From Rhinopithecus roxellana (Eukaryota > Chordata > Mammalia > Primates > Cercopithecidae), in NCBI RefSeq assembly GCF_007565055.1, contig NC_044568.1:25679936-25743935 (forward strand): a stretch of DNA of 64,000 nt, read 5' to 3'. Made by a program: the position numbers and the translations under genes. Within the stretch, counting starts at the first letter, position 1; every line of letters begins with the position of its first letter. The notes under the pieces are model-generated. The model was not told the origin of the DNA. It saw only the letters and a program-made list of their open reading frames with translations, and made no database searches. Positions 24,153-35,525 of this stretch are shown here, one piece after another.

Positions 24153-24173
24153 GGGCTGTGGGTTCTGAGTGGC

Positions 24174-25175
24174 TCATGGCTTTCTAGTGGGGAAGGCTGA
24201 AGGCTCTCCTCTCCTCTCCGGGAGCTGCTCGGCCTCGGGGATGGGAAAGACTGCGCCACGTTGTATCTTTGCACTGCTGGCCTCTGGCTCCAGCTGTGGC
24301 AGGGAGCATGAGAGGGTGACTGAATTTGGAGCCCTGGAGGGGCGGGGGAGCCCCCTCTGCTTATGCTTTTGAGGTGCTGAGAAAGCTCCAGCGTGGAGAC
24401 ATCTCTCCCCAGCTGGGGAGGAAGTGGGACCACGGGGGGCTTGTGGGGCTGGCGGGTGGGGTTGTCCACGCCACCCTTGGCGAGCAGTCCCCATGGCAGG
24501 AGCGTGTCCTGCCCGTCCCACTCGGGGATCTCCGGGTCCCTGCTCTTCTGGCTTCTGCTAGGAGGGTGGAGACACTGAGTATGGCTGGGTCTCTGGGGCT
24601 TGAAGACCCTGGCTGGGCCTGGGTTCTGGCCCTTTCACCTGCCGGGTAACTTGAAGCCACATCCATAGGTGTTTGGCCTCAGTGCTGCACCAGCTGGTAG
24701 CCTGCCAGGACCTGAGACTGGACACAAGGCAGCTGTCCCAGAGCAGTTACTGAGATGCAGACCCAGGAAAGTGGCTATCAGGGGAGCCGGGAGGCAGCCC
24801 TGTTCCCTGCACCACCCTCGGATTGGAAAGCCCCTCCTGCAGGTGGGGTACAGCAGGGAGCAGCCCTGCTTCACTAGAGAGGCCAGAGGCGCTGTGGCCT
24901 TGCTTCTCTCACACGCTAACCCCCTTTGGTTATGTCCCAGCTCTCAGGTAACAGCAGACACCAAGTGAGAACCCAGTGGCTTCTGGCTCACAGCTCAGGA
25001 GGTGAGGCTTGTGCCAGGCCAACCGAGCTGCCTGTATGAGCAGAGTTCCGGTGTCCTCGGATTTAGGCAGACTTGGGCAGCTCCTGTCCTGCAGTTGGAG
25101 GCAGGAACTCCATCCCCTGCCCCAGGCGTGCCCCTGAGGCCTGGCCCCAGCTTGTCGCTGAAATAAGTAGAGAAC
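24174..25175. other. Intergenic gap between converging genes
   Basis: About 1 kb, GC-rich, without repeats I can name. Open frames on both strands have no known domain. A longer PRMT7 3' UTR could extend here if the hexamer at 24138 is skipped. Confidence 0.6.
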
Positions 25176-28033
25176 ACCAGCCTTGAGCCTCACAGTTTTA
25201 TTTTCTCCTCGTTATCCATCCTTCCTTTCAGCACCAATAAGGAAAAAGAACACCTCTCTTCTCAAAATATTTTATCAGGTGTCAAGATTTTTCTTCTAGG
25301 GAAGAACCGTCTGGATATATATTTGATAATGTTACCAAAACCGTAGGTGTGCTTACCATAGAAAACCCCTAATGTCCCGTGAAGATACAATACAGAAAAA
25401 ATACAGAAATTAAAAAAGTTTTTTTATAACAGTATTTCTAAATCTCAGCAAGTTAAAAAGCAATAGTTAAAAAGCATCAAGATTAATATACTTAAAACTT
25501 AAGGTGGTTATGGACAAATGAAAATGAACATTTCCTTCCTCAGCGGCCCCCACGCCTCGTGGCTTCCTTCGTGACTGGGCCTAGGGCAGGCACAGAGCCT
25601 TGGTGTGGGCCTCGGGTGACCCGTGTGCCCACCCCTGCTAGGCCTTAGATGCCACAGAATCTGAGATTCAGCAATGTTTCACTTTTAAAAATCAGTGGAA
25701 GGGCCTGGCCTGTACACAAGGCCCGGGAATCCACAGGCAGCCACTATGAGACACGTGGGTAGGGGATCCCGGCCTTGGCGCTGAGGGAGGTGTGCAGGGG
25801 CCTGGGGGCCGCACGTCCTTACTCTGGACGCCAGGACCTGACTAGGCAGAGGCAACCTTGTGATGACAGAAAATGACTTGCCTAAGGCTGCCTGTGAGGT
25901 GGGAGGGGAGGAGCGTGCGGCCCTGACTCCCACGCCTGCTGCCCCGGGAAGGGGGTGCCTGGGTGGGGAAGCTATGCTGGGGTCTGGTGTGAGGGCCCTG
26001 CCTGGGCCTCAGCTGCTCTCTGTGTGCAAGCAGCCAGCACGGGCTCGGGGTCTACGGGTCCAGGGCCAGCCCAGTTGCTTGTGTGAGCAGAGTCCCAGCT
26101 GCTTCTGGGAGTGGGGGGGGCCTCCACAGCATGAAGCCCAGTCAAGGCTCACAGGCCAGACCCTTGGAGGGGCGGGCCGAGCAGAGAGCCCAGCAGGACG
26201 CTCGCCCTCAGCAGCCCCTTCCTGGCTCTGGACTCTAGGGGGCAGGGCTTGGACCCAGGCACAGACGGTGCTTCCCAGGCCAGGTGAGTTCAGACAGGCC
26301 AGTGTCACAAGGACGCACGTCCTAGCGCCAGGCTCCCCGGGCTCTGCAGCGTTGTCTGCCCCAGCAGAGGGCTGGGCGTCTGGCTGGCTGCGTGGCCTCC
26401 TCTTGGTCCCTCTTGCAGCTCAATGGGTGACAAGGCACAGCATCAGGGCACCAGCACCAGGAGGGGCTGATAGCAGACAGCAGGTCCTGGTGCTCCCTCC
26501 AGCCTCGCCAGGCAAAGCCAGCCCTGGGCCAGGCTAGGTACAGGGCCAGGGCACCACGAGGAGCGGAGGTCAGCGGGTATTGTCAAAAAGTCCCTCGAGT
26601 CTCAAACTTTGAAACAGACAAAACCTTCGCGGCATGACAGGAGCAGCCCTGGCGTCTGTTAAAGGCAGGTGGGCAGAGGCAGTGCTGCCGAAGGGGCCTG
26701 AGGGCTGGAGGCAGATCGGGGACCACAGGCTGTTGGCCAGCCCTGCCATGCTGAACCTGGGTGCCAGTACCACACCCTGCCCTGGGCATGCGGCAACTGT
26801 CAGCCTTGCTGCCCCAGCCTGTGCACTGGTGAGGGCCAGGCTGCTGTCTACACCTTGGCTTCCTGCCTCCTAGGCCGGGGTCCTCTTGTGGCCTTGGTGT
26901 TGGCTGGGGTAGCTGTTGAGGATGGACCTGGGAGACCAAAGCCGCAGACCCAGGGGGCAGGCAGGGGTTCCTGAGCTCAGCCGGCACACAGGTGGAGCAT
27001 GTCCCCAGGGAGGGATTGGTCCCGAACCAGAGAGGTGTCCGGAGGGGAGAGAGGATTGGCAGAAAGAAGAGGATGTGGTGGCTTTGATAGAAGAGAAGCT
27101 ACAAATAGGTTATTTTCAAAATCAGGATCCCCCCACCCCCCTTTATGCTGAGTCCCTTCTTCCTGTTAAAAAAAAAAAATAGTGGATGCTGTCTTCTCGG
27201 ATTCCCCGTTTATGGCTCCACTGCCCAGATGGGAGGCTCCCGGAGGAAGCCCGGGGCGCCAGAGCCTCCTGGACCCTGTTGTGCCTGGGCTGGTGAAGGG
27301 ACCCTGTCTCGGGAAGAGCAAAGTTCTGTGAGTGACTTACAGACCCTGTGAAGTGAGGGTTGGTTTTGTGATTAACCTTTTTCTGTTTTTCTTTTTAAAA
27401 TGTAATCGCCCTTGAATGGGAGACCCTGGGAAGAGCCCTGGGCTGGCGGGTAGAGATGCAGCCCTCGGACCCTGCGGGAGCCGGCCCACACTGGAGGCGG
27501 GAGAGCTGGTGGCCATGCCCAGGAAGTGCTTCTTTGGCTGGTTCTGATTGTGTTTGGAGTTTGGCCTTGGGTGAGGCCCGAGCAAGGGGTCTGTGGCTAC
27601 GGCGTGGCACGTGGCATGCGGGCAGCGTGCATGCGAGGGTGCAGGCATGCGAGACGACATTGGCAGCAGACAAAAATAAAGAACCCTGGACAAAGCTTAA
27701 GAAGAGATACAGAGAGTACATGAACCCGGTCCTCATACTAACCCACGGGTTACAAACTCGGTTGTGCTGTAGATTTGTAGAAAATCACGTTGTGAAAGAA
27801 TGGCACTGGTTAGGCAGCCGGAGGCTCCCGGGGCGGGCCTGACTCCTCTGTCTGTCTGCAGTGAGGCCCAGAGGCGCAGAGCAGCGCAGCTTCCAGGTTC
27901 CCGGGCACTGACTGTGGCTCCCTCCCTGTCCCTGTCCTCCTCCCCCAAGCACCGGGAGCTCGATAGAGGGGACACGGCCCAGGGATGGGCTGCGGCTCCA
28001 AGGGCTGGCAGAGGCCCCACTGCTCCAGATGGT
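25176..28033 (-). other. SMPD3: SMPD3 3' untranslated region
   Basis: About 2.85 kb from the TAG stop to the predicted cleavage site. It is GC-rich near the stop and strongly A/U-rich over about 25255-25510, close to the poly(A) end. I see no intron and no Alu. The long open frames on either strand within it (for example 25860-26537) are not supported as genes. Confidence 0.8.
25197..25202 (-). terminator. SMPD3: SMPD3 poly(A) signal
   Basis: TTTATT on the + strand is AATAAA on the - strand. Downstream in SMPD3 sense, "GGCTGGTGTTCTC" provides a G/U-rich element. This sets the 3' end at about 25180. The nearest PRMT7 signal is about 1.05 kb away. Confidence 0.8.
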
Positions 28034-28135
28034 CTATGCCTCCTCCTCCCCTGAAGACACGGTCAGTCGCATGGCTACCGGCAGGTGGTCCGTCAGGCCG
28101 GACAGCTGGGTGATAAAACTGAATTCTTCCACCTC
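28034..28135 (-). CDS. SMPD3: SMPD3 last coding exon (residues 623-655): catalytic Asp-His
   Basis: Starts after CACCCCAG on the - strand and ends GAG GCA TAG. It encodes EVEEFSFITQLSGLTDHLPV and AMRLTVSSGEEEA. By counting, D638-H639 is the catalytic pair of the endonuclease/exonuclease/phosphatase (EEP) fold; H639 is the known general base. The acidic EEE tail is present. The recalled human sequence has M for T in RLMVSS. Confidence 0.96.
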   Translation of the reverse strand, partial: EVEEFSFITQLSGLTDHLPVAMRLTVSSGEEEA

Positions 28136-28361
28136 CTGGGGTGAGTGGGAGAGGGGAGAAACAGCCTTGGTCAGATTCCAAGGGCATCCTGCAGGGAGCG
28201 GGCTGGGGATCCCGGAAGTGAGGCTCCTGGCTGGGGTGGGCTGGGACCTGGGGCCCTAAGGGTTTGAGGGAGTGACGGGGCGTGGGGTCTCAGGGAGTCA
28301 GCTGTCGAGAGCTGCAGGGCCCAGGCCCCACTCTCTCTTTGCATGGGCCCGCCCGACTCAC

Positions 28362-28518
28362 GGCCTTCCAGTCCGGGCACAGCCCCTCCTCTGCGTGCAG
28401 CATGTAGTCGATGCGCCGGCCGTTGCCCTTCAGCAGCTCCTTCCGCCCCTTCTGGCCCGAGCTTTTGCTGGTGGGAAACGCCAGGTACTCCCTGCGGCCC
28501 TCCTCGCTCTCCAGGACC
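28362..28518 (-). CDS. SMPD3: SMPD3 coding exon (residues 570-622)
   Basis: Starts in phase 2 after GTGGACAG and ends AAG GCC|gtgagt. It encodes VLESEEGRREYLAFPTSKSS, GQKGRKELLKGNGRRIDYML and HAEEGLCPDWKA. GNGRRIDYML is a conserved EEP core motif; the aspartate before Tyr lies in the second half of the active site. Identical to recalled human. Confidence 0.96.
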
Positions 28519-30243
28519 CTGTCCACACATGCAGGAGGCAGGTGAGCCCCCATGCCCGCTCCTGGGCCTGGCAGGAGCTGTGTGTGGAGCCACGGTCTCC
28601 CCCCAGTGCGGGAGCGGGTGGTGGCACCAAAGCTCTGGGTTTAAGATCTGTCTCTCCTGCGGGCCCAAAAAGGGCCTCAGCTGGGGACAGGCCCAGTCGC
28701 CTGTGGGTTCCTGGCTGAATCGGGGCTCCGGAGCCTGTCGAGGTGTCCTGTCCACGCCAGCATGGCCAGCACTCCCTTTCCCTTTCTGAACTCGGACAGA
28801 ACTGATCCCACCCATTCCCCAGAATGGGCTTCTGCCCTGAGCCAACGGGGCTGTTTTGGGGAGCTTGGTCTTTGCCGTGAGTCTTGGGGACCCCTGTGAC
28901 TGTTGTTCCCAGGTTGACGGGGCTGAGGGAACCAGGAAAGCACCTCCGAGGAGTCTCATGTGGGGCTGTCCCTACGTGGCTGTGTGACTCTGCTTATGTC
29001 ACCGAGCCTCCAAGCCTCTGTCTCCTCCTCTGAAACGAGAGTGGTTGCTGTGGGCCCCAAGACACTTCAGGGAACAGGCTGTCATCCAGCTTCTGAGTGA
29101 GGAAACCCATGATGGTGCTAGGGATCCACAGGGAGGGCAGGACGCTGGAGTGGGGGGATGTGACATCTGGAATCCCTTTCTGGCACTGTTGCCCTGAGAC
29201 AAGCAGTGTGCCTGTCCCCTTCCTGTCAGCCTGTCCCCTGGGGCCTCAGCACCACTGGGCCGGAGGCTTAGGAGCCCCTCCTGGGAGCCCCCACTGCAGA
29301 GGGCAGGCTTGGGCCAGGGCCTGGGATGGGAAGTGCAGTGGTGAGAGACCCTGCACAGGCCGCCAGGTCAGTGAGTGCCTGGACGGATGGAAAAGGGGCA
29401 GCCAGTGAGGCAGGGCCTGCAAACATGGGCTTCCACAAGGTTTTTATCAGCCTTAAGATAAATACACTAATGACATTCAGAACATTGTTACAGCTCAGAA
29501 ATGGAATCCATCACTGTCCTTTGCCTTTGATAATTAATTCCAGCATCAATGATCTGAGAGTTACTGGTAGTCATTTTTTAATCATCATCTCATAAAAAGA
29601 ATTTTCTCAGCATAGGATGATGTTTCAAATTTAGTCTATAATCTAATTAATTGGCTCAAATTAGCTGCAAGGAACCATCGCCGTGACTGCAGTCTCAGGC
29701 TGTGAATTATAAATTGGTTCTGCTGTTGGCCTCTCAGATGTGTTCTTTATGGACATCTCACTGGGCACAAGAATGAATGTTGGCTGGGATGGAACTGTGT
29801 CTACTTTGAAAATGGTCGGCTGTGTTATTGCTGCTGGTGTCTGTATTTGCCTGATTGGGACTGCAAGCTACCAGGCTGCCTGCAGCAGGCGCCATACCCA
29901 GCAACTCTTTCACAGGGGTCGACCTGTGGCCTGGGCCTGGGCAATTCCAGGCCCTTTCCTGTACCCAGCAGGCAGGGGCCAGCTCCTGAAAACAGGTTTA
30001 GGAAACACCCCTAGAGATTTAGCAAGGCCAGTCCCCCTGGGCGTAAGGGCCTGACGTCTACCTGCCTGGCCCAGCTCCCAGCTCTCAAAAGCTCTCAAAG
30101 GTGGGATGAGGGACAGGTTTCCGCCAAACAAAAGCCCTCATGAGCCCAAGCTGAGCTCTCCCGTGTGGGTCCCGCCCAGTCCCTGTCTCCACCTGAGTCA
30201 GGGCCTCAGTGCCTTGTCCCCAGCCTGGGAGTGCAGTGCTTAC
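28519..30243. other. SMPD3 intron with MIR trace and an AT-rich island
   Basis: GC-rich intron of 1.7 kb. A MIR-like stretch lies at about 28975-29075 ("GTGTGACTCTGCTTATGTCA"). From 29430 to 29730 the composition switches abruptly to AT-rich, without recognisable repeat identity (listed separately). Confidence 0.6.
29430..29730. other. AT-rich non-repeat island in SMPD3 intron
   Basis: About 300 bases of AT-rich sequence with two TAATTAATT cores (29531-29539 and 29644-29652), amid GC-rich intron. No Alu, L1 or LTR text is visible. It could be a conserved regulatory element, but conservation cannot be judged from one sequence. Confidence 0.4.
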
Positions 30244-30307
30244 TTCTGCAGGTTGTCGGGGGTGCACACGTCCTCATCATACAGGCCATTCGTGTCCAGC
30301 AGAGTAC
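30244..30307 (-). CDS. SMPD3: SMPD3 coding exon (residues 549-570)
   Basis: Starts after TTCCCCCGCAG in phase 1 and ends CTG CAG AA|gtaagc. It encodes TLLDTNGLYDEDVCTPDNLQ, part of the EEP catalytic domain. All 20 full codons match recalled human. Confidence 0.96.
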
Positions 30308-30511
30308 CTGCGGGGGAAAATGGGACGACAGCGGTCGCTGCAGGTGGGGCCCAGGCAGCCTCTAGGGGGTGGTCTCTGTGGGCACAGGCTAGCCAGGGGC
30401 AGCAGTGGGGCCCTTCCCCAGCAGTGGGGTCTTGGGGGCAGGTCCTAGTGGTCTTTGAGGGAAGCCTGTGGGGAGCCCAGTCCCCATCCTCCTTCCCCAG
30501 CCCCAGCTCAC

Positions 30512-30601
30512 CGATGGCCCACGGCTTCTCCTCCCCGGGCCCCAGGCGGCAGGGGTCCCTGTAGTGGGTGAACAGAGAGTGCTGCTGCTCCAGTTTGTCG
30601 T
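30512..30601 (-). CDS. SMPD3: SMPD3 coding exon (residues 519-549)
   Basis: Starts after CCGCACAG and ends GCC ATC G|gtgagc. It encodes DKLEQQHSLFTHYRDPCRLG and PGEEKPWAI in the catalytic domain. Identical to recalled human. Confidence 0.96.
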
Positions 30602-30964
30602 CTGTGCGGGGAGGGAGGAAACGCTGAGGCATTAGCGGGCTTTGCTGTCCCACACGACCTGCGCCCCTGCTTCCCATCAGTTACTCCCCATGTGCTGCCA
30701 GGTCCCTGTCCTTTAGGCCACTGCCCCTCGGTGGGATCTCGGTCCCAGTCAGGTGCCCCTATGCTTCATTTGTCACTGCTTTTCTGTGTCCTTGAGAACA
30801 CCTCCCCAGCACACGCCCTGGTCTTCAGCCTTCCCTCTGAGGACAGTTACAGTGACCACTGTCCTTGGACAGAGGAAAGAAGGTCCCCACAAGGTCTGTA
30901 TGGTCATTGGATCCACAGATCAGTTATTTACAGCAAGTGTTTGCTCTTTTACCCTAATGGTTTA

Positions 30965-31165
30965 AGGCGCAATTCCCAGGGTTCAGATCCCTGTGCAATC
31001 ACTGCCTGGCTGTGTGACCTTGGGCTGGTTCTGCACCCTCTCTGAGTCTCAGCTTCCTCCACCACACCACGTGGAGACATGCAATGCTTCCCTCTCAGGG
31101 TTGTTAAGAGACTTAAGTGAAACAGCAATTAGAATGGCAGCTGGCTCAAAGTGAGAGCGCAGCAC
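30965..31165 (+). repeat. MIR element
   Basis: "CTGGCTGTGTGACCTTGGGC" through "TGAGTCTCAGCTTCCTCC" to "CAGGGTTGTTAAGAGACTTAAGTGA" (shortened) follows the MIR consensus order. This is an ancient mammalian SINE lying in an SMPD3 intron. Confidence 0.82.
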
Positions 31166-31460
31166 CCCGTTGATGAGTGTTACTAGTGGACTCGTCCTGC
31201 GTCTGCTTCAGAGGCCCCCAGCCTTCCTTGTCAGAGGTTCATTTTTAGGGCATCCCTGTCTCCAGCTTTCTAGGCAGAGCGTGGGCTCTTCCTGTTCTAG
31301 GATTTCCAGGGGGCAGAGAAATCAGTCTTGCTAAATACCCCACCCACACGCTCTCGAGGAGCAGGAATTCTCTGAGCTGGTAACGAAGTCTGTCTAGCTG
31401 TGACTGAGCCCACAGCCTCCCCAGAGCTGGAGACCCGAGTGGGGAGGAGCCCAGCCTCAC

Positions 31461-31616
31461 CAGAGGAGCAGTTGTCAAAGTTGAAATCTCCGCAGACGAC
31501 ATCAAATGCCACCAGCTCCTCGGGGTTGGCTGCGCTGGACGAGGAGGTAGATTTTCGGAAATCAGCCAGCCAGTCCTGAAGCAGGTCCAGCTGCCCACAC
31601 CGGATGGCGCTGTCCT
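31461..31616 (-). CDS. SMPD3: SMPD3 coding exon (residues 467-519): catalytic GDFN
   Basis: Starts after CCCTGCAG in phase 1 and ends TCC TCT G|gtgagg. It encodes DSAIRCGQLDLLQDWLADFR, KSTSSSSAANPEELVAFDVV and CGDFNFDNCSS. By counting, D510 and N512 are the GDFN catalytic residues; D510 forms the known DK switch with K435. Both are present. Confidence 0.97.
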
Positions 31617-31725
31617 CTGCAGGGCAGAAGTACAGAGACTGGATGATGAAGCTCGCCCCAGACCCCAGCTAGGCCCCAGGCACTGATCCCATCCCTAGAA
31701 AATCACAGGTGGGTGGCAGCCCTAC

Positions 31726-31801
31726 CTTGCGGGGCGTGCAGGTGTGTGCAGGCGATGTACCCAACGATTCTTTGGTCCTGAGGTGTGCTTCCCACCTGCA
31801 C
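31726..31801 (-). CDS. SMPD3: SMPD3 coding exon (residues 442-467)
   Basis: Starts after CTCCCCCAG and ends CCG CAA G|gtaggg in phase 1. It encodes VQVGSTPQDQRIVGYIACTH and LHAPQ, a core strand of the EEP fold with the conserved THLHA motif. Confidence 0.96.
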
Positions 31802-33291
31802 CTGGGGGAGGAGGGAGTCAGTGCTGCCACCTGCCAGTTGCCATGCCCCAGAGAGCACAGGACACTGGCAGTGCCCACCCACGAGGTCAGACCCTCACAA
31901 GCCAGGCTCCTGGCTAGATTCTGGGGCCCGAGTAAGGACAGGACGCGTCCTGCTTCTAGGAGCTTACGGATCTGGGCCGGAGGCAGATGCTGAAAGAAAC
32001 TCTCGGCCTGTGGCGTGGGGAGTGCCGGCGGCCATCTGTGCAAAGTGTGGGGGAAGTGCCGAACCGCACCAAGGCTCCCCCGAGGCCCAGGCCCTGCCAT
32101 CTCCCAGTGACCAGCATGGCCACGCCTCTCAATTCCTTGTCCACTCCTGCCTGTGGCTCTTTCCTCCCTCCCTCAGTCACACCCTGGTGCTCTCTCCCTC
32201 TGAAATCTCAGGGGGTTGCCCCTGTGCCATGGTGTGGCCTCAGAGCCCACCCCACATGGTAAGAGGCCCAGACCCTGCCCCTCCTGGCCTCGTCACCTTC
32301 TGGCTGCATGGTGAGTCATCTGCTTTACAGGCCGTGGTCCCGTCGTCCCCAGTCCCCAGGGTTGAGAGCTCCCTGGTCCGTGTCCTAGGCCGGCCCCTGA
32401 ACACCCCTGGCTCCATCCTGAGCCCACTATGGCGGCAGCCTCTTCAGGCCTCCCCTCTGCCCCAACCTCCTGCTTACCTCCTTTACCCAAGACAGAGCCT
32501 TCCACCCGCCAGGTGGCTGGTGACCCTGGCAGGCCCCCAAAGACTGGCTTAATACAAATGGGCATCTCCACTGTACCCCACAGGCAACTCATAACTGCCC
32601 TACCCCAGGTGGGGGGCGAGATGGGACCCTTGTCAGTGCCCGGCCCAGGAGAGGTGAGGGATGGTCATGGAGACACCCTGCACAGAGAGGTTGCTCGCCG
32701 GCTCCTCATCCCCTGCCCCTGGGATTCCCTCCCTCTTGTGCCTCTGTGCCCTCCCCAAGCTGTGCAAATCCATTCCAGACTGGGTTTCCCAAGATGAGGA
32801 GACCCCAGACCCAAAAAGCACTCCAGGGAGGTGGCTGGGCAGGACACGCCACCTGTCCCAGTTGTTAGCTGAGGGCTGAGGGCTGAACGGTGGGTGCCTT
32901 GCATCTGTGGAGCTCACAGCAGCGCGAACATCACAGCCTATCTGCTCCGACAGCCTCGGTCGGCTCTGTCCTTCCTTTGCTGCTGCGGTCAGTCGGGCTG
33001 GTATTATCTCCTCTCTCTGGAGGTCCTCAGCAACAGGTGCTCCTGGCCTTCTACAGCTCTTCATCGCCTTCCCAGCCCTAACATGCACAGCCTTCCTTCC
33101 CTGGCACCCAGGGGTATGGAACGTCTGGCTGTTCGGCCCCATAGGTTCACCATTCACTTCTTGCTCACAGACACAAACCTTAGCCTAACAGCATCCCTGC
33201 CCCCAGAATGGCTGTGAGAGCACACAGCATTGATGGTTCTGCTGCAAAAACAAAATATTTATGAAGCTGCCCTGCTCAAAAGCCCATATGA
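31802..33291. other. SMPD3 intron, no feature seen
   Basis: GC-rich intron. Long open frames on both strands (to 255 codons at 31785-32552) run into exon or show no domain. No repeats are seen before the Alu at 33292. Confidence 0.55.
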
Positions 33292-33599
33292 GGCTGGGCA
33301 CGGTGGCTCACGCCTGTAATCCCAGTACTTTGGGAGACCGAGGTGGGCGGATCACCTGAGTTGAGGAGTTCGAGACCAGCCTGACCAACATGGCGAAACC
33401 CTCTCTCTACTAAAAATACAAAAATTAGCCAGGCATGGTGGTACATGCCTGTAATCCCAGCTACTCAGGAGGGTGAGGCAGGAGAATCACTTGAACCTGG
33501 GAGGCGGAGGTCACAGTGAGCCAAGATCATACCACTGCACTCCAGCCTGGGCGACGGAGCAAGACTCTTGTCTCAAAAAAAAAAAAAAAAAAAAAAAAA
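33292..33599 (+). repeat. Alu
   Basis: Full-length sense Alu ending in a 24-base A run at 33576-33599. Confidence 0.94.
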
Positions 33600-33758
33600 G
33601 CTGGGCGTGCATGCCTGTAATCCCAGCTATCCGGGAGGCTGAGGCAGGAGAATCTCTTGGACCTGGGGGGCTGAGGTTGCAGTGAGCCAAGATCCCCCAT
33701 TGGACCACTCTGGCCTGGGGGACAGAACCAGACTCTAAATAAATAAATAAATAAATGG
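33600..33758 (+). repeat. Alu fragment joined to the previous Alu, with (AAAT)n tail
   Basis: Begins directly after the A run of the neighbour with GCTGGGCGTGCATGCC. The left arm is mostly missing, and it ends in five AAAT-type units. This is a tandem Alu pair in the same orientation. Confidence 0.85.
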
Positions 33759-35525
33759 CCACACGGGGGCGCCATCTTCAGGCAACTACTGCTCCTCCTC
33801 TGTGAGGATCATCTCAGGCCGGGCGTGTTTGTGCTGGGTTGGGGAGGCACATGGACATTACTTTGCTGGGTCCTTATAACCGCTCAGGCACGTGGTAAAG
33901 TGATGCCACTTTTACCATTGAACACACTGAGGCCAGAAGTGGAGTCGTGGGCTGGGGTCACAGGCTCACGTGGTCTATGCAGCTTCCAGTGGGGTCTGTT
34001 TGTCGGAGCTGCTTTGCGCTGCTTTCTGAGGGACTGGTGTCTGCCAGGTGTCTCCTCAGCAGCCCGTTTGTCGGTCTTAAGGCGTAAGCCTCTCACTCAC
34101 CCAGCACTTGGTGTCACCTGCCCCATGCTGCGGCCCGGGCAGGGTCGGACACCCGCAGGGAGGCCTCAGACTTGGCCTGCACGACAAGAACCCACTGGAG
34201 GGAGGAGTGGTGAGGCCCTGCTGCCTCCCGCCCCGCTTCTCCCTCCTCATCGGCTGTGTGATCTTGCCAAGACCCACTTGATTATTTGCTGGGCCTTATT
34301 GATTCCTGGCTCGCGGCCTTGGGAGCCACAGAGCCTTGTGTTTCTCTTGCAAAAACAAACAATCATACGAGAGGCTGTGCCTTTGAGTCCTGGCGGGCAA
34401 AGACTGTCAACAGAAGAGGCGTCCAGAATGAGGCTCTATTGTAGGTGAGGAAAAAGGATTCCAGTCCCTTCCTTCACAGAGCCACATCTCCCTGAAGGCT
34501 CTGAAGTCCCACACGGGAAACCACGAGGGCCTTCTGGGGAGGAGGGGACCGCTGGCTTCTGCAGCGAGTCCCTCCGGCATCCCAGCCCCTCTCCGGCTGG
34601 GCCTCTCCCTGAGGCAGCCCCACATACTTCACTTCGCTGCGCTGGGGTCCGCGTGTGCCGGGCACGCCACAGCTCTGCTGTCCTGGTGCTCTGTCTGATG
34701 GACAGACAAGACCCTGGGCACGAGGGCAGAGGAGCCCATGAAGGGAAGAGTGGATTGTGCGGGCGGCCGCTGAGGGAGCTCTATGAGGTGGTGTGGCCAC
34801 ATCCAGTATGGGACCAAGACAGGCAGGGGCAAGGGGTGCAGGGGCCTCTCGTGGGGTTTGTGGCTGGGGCAGGGCTGGAGCTAAGGGTGGCGGGGGGGGG
34901 GGGGGGGGCGGCGGGGAGGCGGTACAAAGTGAAGGTCAGACTTTTCCCGAGGCAGTAGAGGGCATAAGAGGAGTCACACCTGGCCTTGGACAAGGAGGAG
35001 GGGGGACAGCTGGAGTGGGAGGGTGACCGAAACCACAGCAGGCCTGATGCAGAAGAGGGGGCCTGGGCTAAGGGAGCTGGAGATGTGGGGTGCACCCAGG
35101 GCCATCTGGAAAGTGAGCTAGGGGCCAGGGATGGATGGGTCGGACACAGGACAGAGCAGCCAAGGTGGTCCTTCTGGCTTCAGGATGGCAGAACCCAGAA
35201 AAGGAGCAGCCTGGGGCAGAGGCTGAGTCTGGTTTGCGAGTGAATGGGGGTGTGTCCTGGAGGCAGCCAAATGCAGGGCTGGGGGCTTGGGGGAGAGATC
35301 TGGGCCAGTTCAAAGCAGAGGGGCCTCAGAAAGGACAGAAATGGAAGCTGCAGAGTCCCACTCCCAGGCAGGTACCATGGTGGTCGCTGGGAAACCCCAC
35401 TGCACAGCAGCCAAACACGGCTCCAGCTCACTGCAGCCACATGGGGTGTGGAATGTGGCAGGCCTGGGGCTGCTGAGAGAACCTGCAAAGTCTGTGAAAT
35501 ATCTTGATTTTAAAATATTGGTCAA
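33759..35525. other. SMPD3 intron with a G17 run
   Basis: Unique GC-rich intron. A trace of MIR/L2-type text occurs at 33860-33945 ("GAACACACTGAGGCCAGAAG"). A 17-base G run is listed separately. A NotI-type GCGGCCGC occurs at about 34763. Confidence 0.5.
34892..34908 (+). repeat. Homopolymer of 17 G
   Basis: Uninterrupted G17 followed by CGGCGGGGAGGCGG. In the SMPD3 transcript this is C-rich; on the + strand it is a very strong G-quadruplex candidate. Such a run is also prone to sequencing length errors. Confidence 0.85.

Noticed and set aside
27675..27680. AATAAA on the + strand as a PRMT7 distal poly(A) signal
   Set aside because: It lies 3.5 kb past the stop within the SMPD3 3' UTR, with no supporting PRMT7 continuity.
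28171..28959. 262-codon open frame on the - strand over an SMPD3 exon and intron
   Set aside because: It crosses confirmed splice sites and is a different frame from the protein; composition is GC-driven.
30985..31015. tRNA-like GGGTTCAGATCCC
   Set aside because: It belongs to a MIR element, itself tRNA-derived; no cloverleaf could be folded.
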